DNA of 64,000 nt, taken from Tropicibacter sp. Alg240-R139 (lineage in GTDB: Bacteria > Pseudomonadota > Alphaproteobacteria > Rhodobacterales > Rhodobacteraceae). Each line of letters begins with the position of its first letter. The first letter of the stretch is position 1. Under the pieces are notes generated by a model that did not search any database, was not told the origin of the DNA, and saw nothing but the letters and a program-made list of their open reading frames with translations. The DNA lies in NCBI RefSeq assembly GCF_900537075.1, contig NZ_UNRA01000009.1, positions 18-64,017 on the forward strand. The letters are read 5' to 3'. This document shows positions 26,590-34,742 of the stretch, piece after piece. The translations under genes and the position numbers were made by a program.

Positions 26590-26940
26590 ATGCACTTAAT
26601 GAGCTTCGCGGAAGGTGGACAATTTGAACCGCGCAAGATCGCAGCAGCGCTTCGGACCTCTGCCGAAGAGATCGCTATGACAGTCGGCCTTGGCAAGGAC
26701 GCCCTGCAACGCCGCACTCGAATCAACTCGGACAAGACACAGCGCCGCTTGCGCGAATTGGTTGAAGTCCTGAACAAGGTTGAACCGCGCTTTGGCTCGG
26801 AACTGATGGCCTATGCCTGGTATCGTTCAGACCCCCTGCCCGGCTTTGATGGCCGGACCGCGATGCAGCTCGTGCAGGAAGGCAAGGCACAACAAGTCCT
26901 TGAGTATATCGACGCCGTCGACGCGGGCATCTTTGCCTGA
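26590..26940 (+). CDS. Antitoxin of Xre/MbcA/ParS family
   Basis: 116 residues: an N-terminal helix-turn-helix-like part (about 10-60; EPRKIAAALRTSAEEIAMTVGLGKDAL) and the C-terminal toxin-binding DUF2384 domain (about 60-116; RLRELVEVLNKVEPRFG ... LPGFDGRTAMQLVQEGKAQQVLEYIDAVDAG). It neutralises the RES toxin encoded next and probably represses the operon at the 26539-26576 repeat. The stop overlaps the toxin ATG by one base. Confidence 0.88.
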   Translation: MHLMSFAEGGQFEPRKIAAALRTSAEEIAMTVGLGKDALQRRTRINSDKTQRRLRELVEVLNKVEPRFGSELMAYAWYRSDPLPGFDGRTAMQLVQEGKAQQVLEYIDAVDAGIFA

Positions 26941-27452
26941 TGCCGCTAAATGAAGGGCGGTATGTGGGCCCTCTTTTCCGAGCTTTAAACCCGGTTTATG
27001 CGCGCGATCCTCTCTCTGGTCGCGGCGCCAAGCTCTTTGGCGGTCGGTTTAACGCAAGGGGCACACTTGCCCTTTACACAGCCCTTGATCCATCTGGCGC
27101 CCTGCGCGAAGCCAATCAGGTCGGCAGTCTCCAGCCGACAATTCTGGTCTCCTACGCCGCAGATATTGGCCCGATCTTTGATACCCGCGTTATGGCAGCG
27201 ATTGAACAATATGGCCTCTCGGAGAGTGCAATCGCGGACCCGGGTTGGCGCACAAAGTTGCTCGAGGGTCGAATGGTGCCGACGCAGAATCTTGCCAGTC
27301 GACTAATTGCAGACGGGTTTGCCGGACTGCTTGTCCGAAGCTTTGCGAAAGGCGCAACCTCGACCGACTTCAACATCGTTCTTTGGCGATGGACTGGTGT
27401 CAGCTGTGTGCTCGGGGTCGTAGATGACGAAGATCGGCTATCGCGGATGTGA
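26940..27452 (+). CDS. RES-domain toxin (NAD+-degrading)
   Basis: 170 residues of the RES family. The conserved Arg in LFRALNPVYARDPLSGRGAKLFGGRFNARG is at the N-terminus, the conserved Glu lies in GALREANQ near residue 58, and the Ser lies in the C-terminal part. Known RES toxins degrade NAD+ (phosphorylase or glycohydrolase activity) and stop growth. Together with the Xre antitoxin it is a type II stability module, fitting its place next to the plasmid partition genes. Confidence 0.88.
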   Translation: MPLNEGRYVGPLFRALNPVYARDPLSGRGAKLFGGRFNARGTLALYTALDPSGALREANQVGSLQPTILVSYAADIGPIFDTRVMAAIEQYGLSESAIADPGWRTKLLEGRMVPTQNLASRLIADGFAGLLVRSFAKGATSTDFNIVLWRWTGVSCVLGVVDDEDRLSRM

Positions 27453-27536
27453 TCCGCTTGGGTGTGCCCCTCGAGAAGACGATCACCACCAATTCAATGG
27501 AAACCGATAAAACAGAAGACATGTGAATGTGGCGCG

Positions 27537-27558
27537 AACCTTACCCGCGGGTAAGGTT
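27537..27558. repeat. parS-like palindrome, copy 1
   Basis: A perfect 22-bp palindrome with half AACCTTACCCG, located 8 bp beyond the parB stop. Its core CTTACCCGYGGGTAAG recurs at 28966-28981 and 30064-30079, so it is the probable centromere bound by ParB. Confidence 0.75.
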
Positions 27559-27565
27559 CAAGAAA

Positions 27566-28660
27566 CTACTCGTCTTGCAGACCACCGATCATCTCGGCAA
27601 TGCCCTGTTCCAACTTCCGCCGATCCACACGGGTAAAGTCGAGATCGAAACGCAACTCCATCCGACCATTTGAAGCTGAACACTTGATCACACCTTCGGG
27701 CAACCTGACTTGAAAAGTAGTCTTGGCTTTGCGTGACTTGGCCGACTTGCCGCCCCCTGCCCCCACAGGCTTTTCCTCAAGCGCATGCGCTCCCGTGAAA
27801 CCGCGCAGGATCGCAACCTCTTCTGCGGCCGTCCTACTGGGTTGCGCGGACAATGTCTTTCTCACTTCACGCTGCAAACCATCGTCTGCGTCGATACGAC
27901 GTTTCAATTCAACTCCCACATTCCGAGGGATGTCGTTGGGATGTTTCAGAACATTATCCAATTGCACCAACAAACTCGCAAATGCTCGGATGTAACTGCG
28001 CTTGGCGTAGCTCGCGGACTTGAACAGGATTGCGACGGCCTTGTCCACACTCTCGCAATCATTCGCGGAATCCTTTGCGTATGCACGAGCCAAGGCCCCC
28101 ATTTCAGCAAACGAGATATCACGGCGCACAAGGTTTTCATCCACCATACGGCGGTAACTTTCGTCGGTTGCACTTTGAGCGACAATCCCCGCCGGGATGC
28201 GCGAAAACGCATTGTCCCCGGTTTCTGCAAACAAGGCGCGATATGCCGACAATCGACGCATGCCCTGGATCAATTCAAACTTTCCATCCTCGCGCGGCTC
28301 GACCCGAATGGGATTGGACAGCCCGATTTCACTGATCGAAGCTGTCAACTCTTCCAACTCTGGATCGGGGCCTGTTGCACGGTCCCGTGTCAGCTTGTCG
28401 GTAACCACGTCGCCCAACGCGATCATGTCAGTCACTAAACCCTCTTTCTTCAGACGCACCAACTCGTGGGCCAACTGATCGTTTTCGGCACGAATGGCGT
28501 CCTCGGTGGATTGCCGATCCTTCAACGCATTCGCGTTCTCCGAAATCGCCGCCGCCATGGGGCCCCGACGTTTCTCTGACGCAATGTCCGGCTTTTTGGG
28601 CCCAGGAACGTCTTCAACTTCGGGCATATTGATGTCAAAAATTCTGCGTTTCCGGCTCAT
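27566..28660 (-). CDS. parB: ParB-family plasmid partition protein
   Basis: 364 residues. A charged N-terminus is followed by a ParB N-terminal nuclease-like domain (about 100-200; ELTASISEIGLSNPIRVEPREDGKFELIQGMRRLSAYR, with the arginine box in QGMRRLSAYR). A helix-turn-helix region (EMGALARAYAKDS ... AVAILFKSASYAKRSYIRAF) and a basic linker plus C-terminal dimerisation part come next. It binds parS and forms the partition complex with ParA. Its ATG overlaps the parA stop by 4 bp. Confidence 0.9.
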   Translation of the reverse strand: MSRKRRIFDINMPEVEDVPGPKKPDIASEKRRGPMAAAISENANALKDRQSTEDAIRAENDQLAHELVRLKKEGLVTDMIALGDVVTDKLTRDRATGPDPELEELTASISEIGLSNPIRVEPREDGKFELIQGMRRLSAYRALFAETGDNAFSRIPAGIVAQSATDESYRRMVDENLVRRDISFAEMGALARAYAKDSANDCESVDKAVAILFKSASYAKRSYIRAFASLLVQLDNVLKHPNDIPRNVGVELKRRIDADDGLQREVRKTLSAQPSRTAAEEVAILRGFTGAHALEEKPVGAGGGKSAKSRKAKTTFQVRLPEGVIKCSASNGRMELRFDLDFTRVDRRKLEQGIAEMIGGLQDE

Positions 28661-29964
28661 ACCTCATCCTCCAGCTTGTCCCAGGCGGCAATCAGTGTAT
28701 CGCGAAATTCTTGATAGGCATTGTCGAACGTGCCGCGTGCGCGCCGCCAAGTCTCTCTCGTCATATCGCGATAATCCATCTCATAAACCGAACTCAGGAA
28801 CCGCCCCGATTGCTCTACCGCGCGCGTCATCTCGACCGGGTGTTGGGTCACGTGGTCACCGAACACTTGTTTAAAGGCATCGAACATAGCCATATGCAGA
28901 GCGTTGCCCGGTTCATAACGCGTCAGCAGAAACCGCACCTCACAGAATGCTTTGGGAAGACCAATCTTACCCGTGGGTAAGGTTTCATCGAATCCATAGG
29001 CGAGATCCTCAAGCGCCTCAGCCAACTGGCCAATAAAGGATGTCGTGGAATCGTATTCCCAATAGCCAGGCCCCGACGGAACGTACAGTAGATCCGCAGC
29101 AAAGACCGCATTCATGGACTGGTACCCAATGGCCGGCGGACAATCGAACAAAATCAGGTCATAGGCGTCATCCGGAATCTGATCAAGGTAACGAGAAACT
29201 GCCGCAAAAAAAGACCATTCCGGGTTCAGGTGCCGATACTGCGCCGAAGCGAACTCGACAAAGGCGGCATTGGCGCAGGACGGAATTGCGTCGATGGTCG
29301 GCCACGACGTTTTCTTGATGAAGTCGGCAACCCTGAGATCCCCCAGGCCCATGCCCGTGATCGAAGAAGGCAATTGACGGTGGGGTAAGGCGGTCCCGCT
29401 TTCAGCCGCAGCAGGCCGGTTGTTCATGCGTTCGGTCTCGCGGATAAGGTCCCGCGCCATGATGCCCCAAACTGTATAATCCTCAGCCACATCCGTGAGG
29501 CCCATAGAATGGCTAAGCGTTGCCTGCGGGTCAAAGTCGACAACCAAAACACGGTAGCCATCCAATGCCGCTGCATGCGCCAGGTGGAGCGCCACCGTCG
29601 ATTTACCGGCCCCCCCCTTAAAGTTTGCCACCGCAGCCCGGATCGCTCGCTTACCCGCAGGACGCGGCGGCATCAGGGACTTGCGGTTTGCCTTGATCCG
29701 GCGACGCAACTCGTTGACCTCTTCGAGGCTGAACCACCGTTGCCGCCCGTCCGGCTCGACCTCTCCACTGGGCAGCGTAGGGTCAGCGGCCAACTTACCT
29801 CGAAAGGTTGACTGGTTCATCTGGAATATCAATTCAGAAACCTCCCAGCTCGAAAATCGGCGCAGGGTCTTCTCCATCTCGGGACTGAACGTCTGCTGCC
29901 GGATCCAACCTTGCAGTTTGAGCGATTGGTTCCTGAGTGCGTTCAGGTCTTCGTGCGTGTACAT
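28657..29964 (-). CDS. parA: ParA-family partition ATPase
   Basis: 435 residues. An N-terminal DNA-binding extension of about 100 residues is followed by a MinD/ParA ATPase domain with the deviant Walker A KGGAGKST near residue 121, VLVVDFDPQATLS, and Walker B DLILFDCPPAIGYQS near residue 260. Long ParA proteins of this kind (with a wHTH domain) usually also repress their own operon. ATG 29964 (MYTHEDLNAL) is chosen over GTG 29979. A parS-like palindrome lies inside the gene at 28966-28981. Confidence 0.92.
   Translation of the reverse strand: MYTHEDLNALRNQSLKLQGWIRQQTFSPEMEKTLRRFSSWEVSELIFQMNQSTFRGKLAADPTLPSGEVEPDGRQRWFSLEEVNELRRRIKANRKSLMPPRPAGKRAIRAAVANFKGGAGKSTVALHLAHAAALDGYRVLVVDFDPQATLSHSMGLTDVAEDYTVWGIMARDLIRETERMNNRPAAAESGTALPHRQLPSSITGMGLGDLRVADFIKKTSWPTIDAIPSCANAAFVEFASAQYRHLNPEWSFFAAVSRYLDQIPDDAYDLILFDCPPAIGYQSMNAVFAADLLYVPSGPGYWEYDSTTSFIGQLAEALEDLAYGFDETLPTGKIGLPKAFCEVRFLLTRYEPGNALHMAMFDAFKQVFGDHVTQHPVEMTRAVEQSGRFLSSVYEMDYRDMTRETWRRARGTFDNAYQEFRDTLIAAWDKLEDEV
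28966..28981. repeat. parS-like palindrome, copy 2 (inside parA)
   Basis: CTTACCCGTGGGTAAG lies inside the coding region of parA, in its last third. It is identical in core to copy 3. It is a centromere or silencer candidate. Confidence 0.7.
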
Positions 29965-30063
29965 GCCTCGTGCTCCCACCTCTTTAGGACGCTGATTTCT
30001 TCTCCACCCTCATTTACGCTTGATTTGATTTTTTCGCAAAAGAAATTATTGTACTTCTGCAAC

Positions 30064-30079
30064 CTTACCCGTGGGTAAG
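30064..30079. repeat. parS-like palindrome, copy 3
   Basis: CTTACCCGTGGGTAAG is located about 100 bp upstream of parA, between the partition operon and the iteron-like repeats. It is probably bound by ParB, and perhaps also an operator of the operon. Confidence 0.75.
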
Positions 30080-30101
30080 AATAGCAAGAAAGCAAAGCAC
30101 C

Positions 30102-30264
30102 TTAAGGGACACCAGCGATTCGGGTGTCTACAGCCAGGGGGAATGATTCTGCCGGAACCACCACGCCGTATTCACCCCAGATTTAGGGGGACACAAAGTA
30201 ATGCACCACAGCAGATAGGGGGTCACAACACGGCAATAAGGGGACACCCATATTGTCCCCCATC
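30102..30264. other. Probable origin of replication with iteron-like repeats
   Basis: The motif T-A-R-GGGGG-A/T-CAC recurs: TTAAGGGACACC (30102-30113), TTTAGGGGGACAC (30182-30194), GATAGGGGGTCACA (30213-30226), AATAAGGGGACACCC (30235-30249), and reversed TATTGTCCCCCATC (30251-30264). The region is non-coding, adjacent to the initiator gene and followed by an AT-rich stretch. Spacings are uneven, so these are iteron-like rather than regular iterons. Confidence 0.65.
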
Positions 30265-30475
30265 ACCAATACTTCACCCATTTTTCCAAATTAATTGATT
30301 GAACTTCGTTCAGAAACTCCAGTACCTAAAACCGCAGTCTTGACAAAATCACGGAATTGGACGCTAATCAGCGCAAGATACGGAAAAGCGTTCTAAACGG
30401 TTTTCAAACAGGACGACGGACCAAGATCCGCATGCCTGTTCGAGAGCAGAAGCAGACAGAGTAGCGGACGGCGTA

Positions 30476-31168
30476 ATGCAAGTCAGAAAACCAGTCGGCA
30501 ACAATGCATCGGCGTTGAAATACGATATTCTATCCGCATTGGGCGTACATGCTTTGGCTGGAGACAAACACCGTCAAAGGCTTGTGCTGCGACTGATGAC
30601 CTTGATCACCACACGATACAATTGGCGCAGCAATGAGCTGTCTATGGGTCGTGAAGAAATCTCGCGACTTTGGACCGTCAACGAACGTACCGTCAAACGC
30701 GATATGGCAAAGCTCCGGGCTCTGGGGTGGTTAGCAATCAAAAGGGCAGGGGTCCGTGGTCGGGTAACGGTCTATGAGCTCGACCTGAAACAGATACTTG
30801 GCGATACACGCGAGGCCTGGTGTAGGATCGGGCCCGACTTTCAGGAGCGCATTGAGGAACCTTCCGAACCCTCACAGCGCGACAACGTGGTTCCTATTCA
30901 ATCGGCTGGCTGGCCTCTGGTGCCTCAAGGAAAAGGTGTTTGGGCCGAAGTTCAGAAGACCCTACACGCCCGCGACCCCGAGCTTTGGTCGAGCTGGTTT
31001 CAGTACCTGGAAGAAGTTAGCAGGGTAGATGGCGAAATCCTGCTAAGCGCCCCAAGCCGCTTTATGGCTGACTATATTACGTCGCGCTGGTCCGAGCGGA
31101 TAACGGCGGTATACACCCGTCTGGACTCGTCCGTGCAAACAGTTCGTATTACCGCTTTAGACACCTAG
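30476..31168 (+). CDS. DnaA-like plasmid replication initiator
   Basis: 230 residues. The N-terminal half has a winged-helix pattern (EISRLWTVNERTVKRDMAKLRALGWL, about 63-88). The C-terminal ~75 residues (VWAEVQKTLHARDPELWSSWFQYLEEVSR... LSAPSRFMADYITSRWSERI) look like domain I of DnaA, which recruits helicase. This arrangement defines the 'DnaA-like' replicase of Roseobacter plasmids; the ATPase and box-binding domains of true DnaA are absent. It lies next to the iteron-like repeats and head-to-head with parA, so it is the replicon's initiator. Confidence 0.85.
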   Translation: MQVRKPVGNNASALKYDILSALGVHALAGDKHRQRLVLRLMTLITTRYNWRSNELSMGREEISRLWTVNERTVKRDMAKLRALGWLAIKRAGVRGRVTVYELDLKQILGDTREAWCRIGPDFQERIEEPSEPSQRDNVVPIQSAGWPLVPQGKGVWAEVQKTLHARDPELWSSWFQYLEEVSRVDGEILLSAPSRFMADYITSRWSERITAVYTRLDSSVQTVRITALDT

Positions 31169-31173
31169 CCGCC

Positions 31174-32292
31174 TCAAAGCCCTGCCGCTTTGGTTAGGTT
31201 AATGCGGAACCGGTCCCGGCGCCGGTGATAGCGGCGGGTCATTTCGGCGGAGGCATGCCCAAGCTGTTTCTGGATGTAGCGTTCGTCGACTTCGGCGGAA
31301 CTGGCCAGTCCGGCACGCAAAGAGTGGCCAGAGAACAGAGCGAGGCGGTCCTTTTTGGGCAAATCCGCGCGGATGCCTGCACCCAGCACTGTCTGCTTGA
31401 TAAGCCGTGCGACGTGTTTGTCGTTCAGACGGCTTTCGAGCGCGCGTTTGCCGTTGCGCGAGGTGCGGACAAAGATCGGCCCAAAGTCGATCTTTGCGTA
31501 ATGCAGCCATTGCTCGAGCGCATGCACCGGGCAGGTCTGGTTCGAAGATCCGCGACCGATCTCGACCTCGCGCCAACCCGTCTTGGTGTTCAGCGTGAGC
31601 AGCGTCCCATCTTCGAAAATCTCGATCCAACCGCCGCTGTCGGATGTGTCGTCCTTGCCGACATCAAGGCTGACGATTTCGGAGCGTCTGAGACCACCGG
31701 CGTAGCCTATCAACAAGATCGCCCGGTCGCGCAGCCCGCGTAGATCGAAACCGAGGGTGGCCACCATCGCGAGAATGTCCTCAGGCAAGATCGCTTCTTT
31801 CCGTACCGGCGGTCTTGCGTGTTTGCGTCTGATCCCGGCCAGCACGGTGGCAATATGCCGGTCTTTTCGATCAAGGGCGAAGCCGCGCTGTGTATAGTTC
31901 CAGGCTAGACCGGAGAGCCTTCTGTCAATTGTACTCACGGAAAGGACAGGGGCCCCTTTCATTGGCGCAGCAAGATCCGTCAGATACAGGCCGATTATCT
32001 CAGGCGAGGGGGGCAAGGGTTCTGCGCCCTTCAGGCGGCACCAGCGCTTAAAGTGCTTCCAGTCGGCCGCGTAAGCCTTGTTGGTGTTCTCCGCTGTTGA
32101 GGCCGTTGCGTAGTCCCGGGCCGTATCGACCAACCGATCGAGGGCGCCCGAACCTGCGACGTGAGTGGAGAATGAGACCGTATCGCCGTCCGAATGCATT
32201 CCCTCGTCGTGCTCATGACCACTTGGCGCGTTGTCGGTCGCAGAGACTAACTTCTCTGGTCCTGACTGCACGACTTCAGTTGTTTTACTCAT
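31174..32292 (-). CDS. Tyrosine recombinase (phage-integrase family)
   Basis: 372 residues: a core-binding SAM-like domain (about 70-165; NKAYAADWKHFKRWCRLKG) and a catalytic domain with the first Arg in YAGGLRRSEIVSL, a His-Arg pair in SGHSLRAGLAS, and the nucleophile Tyr in MTRRYHRRRDRF. It probably resolves multimers or integrates the plasmid. It is convergent with the initiator gene (5 bp apart). Its start lies 20 bp from the inverted repeat 32312-32342. Confidence 0.9.
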   Translation of the reverse strand: MSKTTEVVQSGPEKLVSATDNAPSGHEHDEGMHSDGDTVSFSTHVAGSGALDRLVDTARDYATASTAENTNKAYAADWKHFKRWCRLKGAEPLPPSPEIIGLYLTDLAAPMKGAPVLSVSTIDRRLSGLAWNYTQRGFALDRKDRHIATVLAGIRRKHARPPVRKEAILPEDILAMVATLGFDLRGLRDRAILLIGYAGGLRRSEIVSLDVGKDDTSDSGGWIEIFEDGTLLTLNTKTGWREVEIGRGSSNQTCPVHALEQWLHYAKIDFGPIFVRTSRNGKRALESRLNDKHVARLIKQTVLGAGIRADLPKKDRLALFSGHSLRAGLASSAEVDERYIQKQLGHASAEMTRRYHRRRDRFRINLTKAAGL

Positions 32293-32311
32293 GATTTGAG
32301 CTTATCCCATA

Positions 32312-32342
32312 AATGTCCGATAAGGCAAACTTATTGGACATT
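32312..32342. repeat. Inverted repeat resembling a tyrosine-recombinase core site
   Basis: AATGTCCGATAAG (32312-32324) and CTTATTGGACATT (32330-32342) are 13-bp arms with one mismatch around the 5-bp centre GCAAA. It lies just beyond the recombinase start and within the first codons of the DUF1403 gene. Arms of 11-13 bp with a short centre are typical of dif/cer-like core sites; an operator is the alternative. Confidence 0.5.
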
Positions 32343-33323
32343 ATGGAGAGCGAAAAAGTGGGGCGGTTATTGCAATATTTTGTAGTCAAAAGCGCCGCAT
32401 TGAACTACCCTTGGGGCATGATCTATGACCGTCCAACCCTCGGTGACAGCTATGATACGGTACCCAAATTGCCGTCCTGGATCACCTCCTCGCGGGTGGA
32501 AACCCCTGAAGATGTGGCTTTTTTGTCGGGCGCAGCCCTAAGCCATCTGCATCTTGTGTTCAGCCGCGAGGAGGTGCCCCAGAGCTTGTTGCGAGACAGG
32601 CTGAGCCTGACCGCAGCGGAAGCCTGCGTTGCGTTTTCTGGGAGGCCGGAAAGGGTAGGGGAGTTACGTGACGCGATGCATTTTCTGCGTCCCGGTGACC
32701 TGCCCGGCCCGGCAGGGGAAACCTATCTGTCCTGGCGGCGCGCGTTGGAGCGGCCGATCTCGATCAAGGCGCTGCATCGGGCCATACCCGGGATTGAGGC
32801 GGATCGACTTGCCGAATGGGTGGATGCGGGGCAGGGGACTCCGGTAACCCGTGCAGCGACCGTTCTGGAAACGGTTCTGAAAGACTTGCCGCGACAAGTG
32901 GTGTCGGCATTGATCCTGGCAGACGCCGCTTTAGCACAGGCTCTGGGCTGGGATCACGTGGTGCCGTCGCTGGCGGCTGGATTGAAACGGCGCGATCTGC
33001 GCAAGACCGGCACGGAGCTGCGGCTTGCCTGTCATCGGGCGGTGACCGCATCCTGCATTGAGGCGGTTCGGCTGGCTGCGGATCTGGCACGGCGGGAGGC
33101 GCGGCTGAAGGTGGTGGCCCCGAAGCTGCGCGCCAGGGGGGCGGAGGCGGCTGTGGAAATGTTTCTGAGCCGGGATGCGGTCACACCGACTGTCTTGGCA
33201 GATCCGATCCGGGGCGTGAACATGTCCAACAGGGCCGCGCGCCGATTCTGCGACCGGTTGGTGGAGTTGGGTGTGGTACGCGAGTTGACCGGTCGGGATA
33301 CGTTCCGGCTTTACGGGGTGTAA
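32313..33323 (+). CDS. DUF1403 family protein
   Basis: 336 residues. The conserved part begins about residue 50 (PKLPSWITSSRVETPEDVAFLSGAALSHLHLV) and runs to the C-terminal winged-helix-like FCDRLVELGVVRELTGRDTFRLYGV. DUF1403 genes are often paired with scpB on alphaproteobacterial plasmids; the function is unknown. Starts are possible at 32313, 32341 or 32418; the first would place the recombinase-like repeat inside the coding region. It is followed by scpB 3 bp later. Confidence 0.8.
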   Translation: MSDKANLLDIMESEKVGRLLQYFVVKSAALNYPWGMIYDRPTLGDSYDTVPKLPSWITSSRVETPEDVAFLSGAALSHLHLVFSREEVPQSLLRDRLSLTAAEACVAFSGRPERVGELRDAMHFLRPGDLPGPAGETYLSWRRALERPISIKALHRAIPGIEADRLAEWVDAGQGTPVTRAATVLETVLKDLPRQVVSALILADAALAQALGWDHVVPSLAAGLKRRDLRKTGTELRLACHRAVTASCIEAVRLAADLARREARLKVVAPKLRARGAEAAVEMFLSRDAVTPTVLADPIRGVNMSNRAARRFCDRLVELGVVRELTGRDTFRLYGV

Positions 33324-33326
33324 GCG

Positions 33327-33911
33327 ATGCCACGGGATGGACCGGATATCGCATTTGACCGAGAACTGGAGGGTCTGCCCTCCGAGTTGCGCTGGCGCGA
33401 ATGGATGCGCCGGATCGAAGCGGTGTTGTTTGCCAGTGCGTCGCCGGTGCCGCGGGGTGATCTGGCGCGCGTGGTGGGGCAGGGGGTGTCGGTCGATCTG
33501 CTGATCGAAGACCTGATTGTTGACCTTGAAGGCAGGTCCTTCGAAGTGGCGAAGGCGCCCGGTGGATGGATGTTGCGCACGCGGGTCACCTATGCGCCCG
33601 TGATCCGGGTCGCGGCGGATGTGGGTGGACAGGTGCTAGACCTGAAGGAATTCGATGTCGCGGTGCTGGCCGCAATTGCCTATCACCAGCCGGTCGCTCG
33701 TGACGGGCTGAGGGACATTTTTGGAAAGGAAATCAACCGCGACCTGATCGGACGGCTGCATGCCCGGGGCCTGATCGCAACCGGACCGCGCAGCCCGCGC
33801 CGGGGGGCGCCTTACACCTTTGTAACCACCGAACAGTTCCTGGTGGCCTTCAATCTCGAAAGCCTGCGTGACCTGCCGGATCGCGAGCAGCTTGAGGATG
33901 CGGGATTGTGA
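33327..33911 (+). CDS. scpB: ScpB-like segregation and condensation protein
   Basis: 194 residues with two winged-helix domains: WREWMRRIEAVLFASASPVPRGDLARVVG (about 21-49) and EFDVAVLAAIAYHQPVARDGLRDIFG (about 108-133), ending RGAPYTFVTTEQFLVAFNLESLRDLP. ScpB normally works with SMC and ScpA; no scpA or smc is in the window, so this plasmid copy may act alone or with chromosomal partners. A diverged partial copy is at 60912-61176. Confidence 0.88.
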   Translation: MPRDGPDIAFDRELEGLPSELRWREWMRRIEAVLFASASPVPRGDLARVVGQGVSVDLLIEDLIVDLEGRSFEVAKAPGGWMLRTRVTYAPVIRVAADVGGQVLDLKEFDVAVLAAIAYHQPVARDGLRDIFGKEINRDLIGRLHARGLIATGPRSPRRGAPYTFVTTEQFLVAFNLESLRDLPDREQLEDAGL

Positions 33912-33956
33912 GGTAATCTTGACAAACTTTGCCATAACGCCCATTTTCGTGTCATG

Positions 33957-34193
33957 GCCACGATGAATGTCTCCCTTCCCGATCCCATGAAATCCTGGGT
34001 CGAAGCCCGCACCAAGGATGGGCGCTATAGTAATGTCAGTGACTATGTCCGCGACCTGATCCGGCGCGACCAGTTTCGGCAACAGGCTATCGACGAGATT
34101 CAAGGTCTTGTCGATGAGGGCCTGCAAAGTGGTGACGCACAGCCTTTTGACATGTCAGCCTTCATCGACGGCAAGGTTTCCGGATCCCAATAA
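33957..34193 (+). CDS. parD: ParD-family antitoxin
   Basis: 78 residues from ATG 33957 (MNVSLPDPMKSWVEARTKDGRYSNVSDYVRDLIRR); an ATG three bases upstream (MATMNV, 33954) is equally possible. It has a ribbon-helix-helix DNA-binding domain and an acidic toxin-binding C-terminus. It neutralises ParE encoded directly after. A TTGACA (33919-33924) upstream could be a -35 element. Confidence 0.9.
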   Translation, partial: ATMNVSLPDPMKSWVEARTKDGRYSNVSDYVRDLIRRDQFRQQAIDEIQGLVDEGLQSGDAQPFDMSAFIDGKVSGSQ

Positions 34194-34493
34194 GTGGCAC
34201 AAGAAATCCGGTTCCGGCCGCGCGTAGTATCCGACCTGGACGACATCTGGGCCTACAGCGTTGAGAGGTGGGGCGAAGCTCAAGCCGCAGACTACCTGAA
34301 CGGTCTCGATGCCGCGTTCGGGCTGTTGACGGAGTTTCCCGATATGGCGCGGCTCAGGCTGGAGTTCACACCGCCGGTGCGAATACATCCCTTTAGGGAG
34401 CACGTGATCATCTACATGTCCGACGACTCGGCTATCGATGTTGTGCGTGTCGTTCATGGTCGGGCGAACTGGATGGAGCTCCTTGCGGACTAG
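34194..34493 (+). CDS. parE: ParE-family toxin
   Basis: 99 residues of the RelE/ParE superfamily: EIRFRPRVVSDLDDIWAYSVERWGEAQADYL-type helices, then RLRLEFTPPVRIHPFREHVIIYMSDDS and IDVVRVVHGRANW. Family members inhibit gyrase or cleave mRNA. It starts with GTG immediately after the parD stop. With parD it stabilises the plasmid. Confidence 0.9.
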   Translation: MAQEIRFRPRVVSDLDDIWAYSVERWGEAQAADYLNGLDAAFGLLTEFPDMARLRLEFTPPVRIHPFREHVIIYMSDDSAIDVVRVVHGRANWMELLAD

Positions 34494-34742
34494 CAACGGT
34501 GTCCATTCGCTGGACTGAAACTGCCCAGGTTTACGGGTTCAATGGCCACAACCGTGCCCCAACCGTCTTCAAAGAGAGGAAACCCTTAGCGGAGGGGAGC
34601 AAGGTTCCTGCTTTGTCAGCTGCGTGCCACAATGTCCAAACATTCGGCAGTCATGCACAGGCAAATACGAATGGCAGTGACGGCATACCCTTGCGACTTC
34701 GCTGATTTCTTCCACTTGATCCTGGAGAACAGTGCGCTGGAC
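34494..34742. other. Intergenic stretch between parE and IS6 element
   Basis: About 250 bp without a recognisable gene, truncated by the IS6 end at 34743. Confidence 0.4.

Noticed and set aside
26157-26777. 206-codon minus-strand frame over the toxin-antitoxin promoter
   Set aside because: It runs antisense through the antitoxin gene and its operator; only its last part coincides with the GMC pseudogene.
30102-30264. CRISPR array
   Set aside because: The repeats are short (about 12 bp), imperfect, in mixed orientation and irregularly spaced; iteron-like origin fits better.
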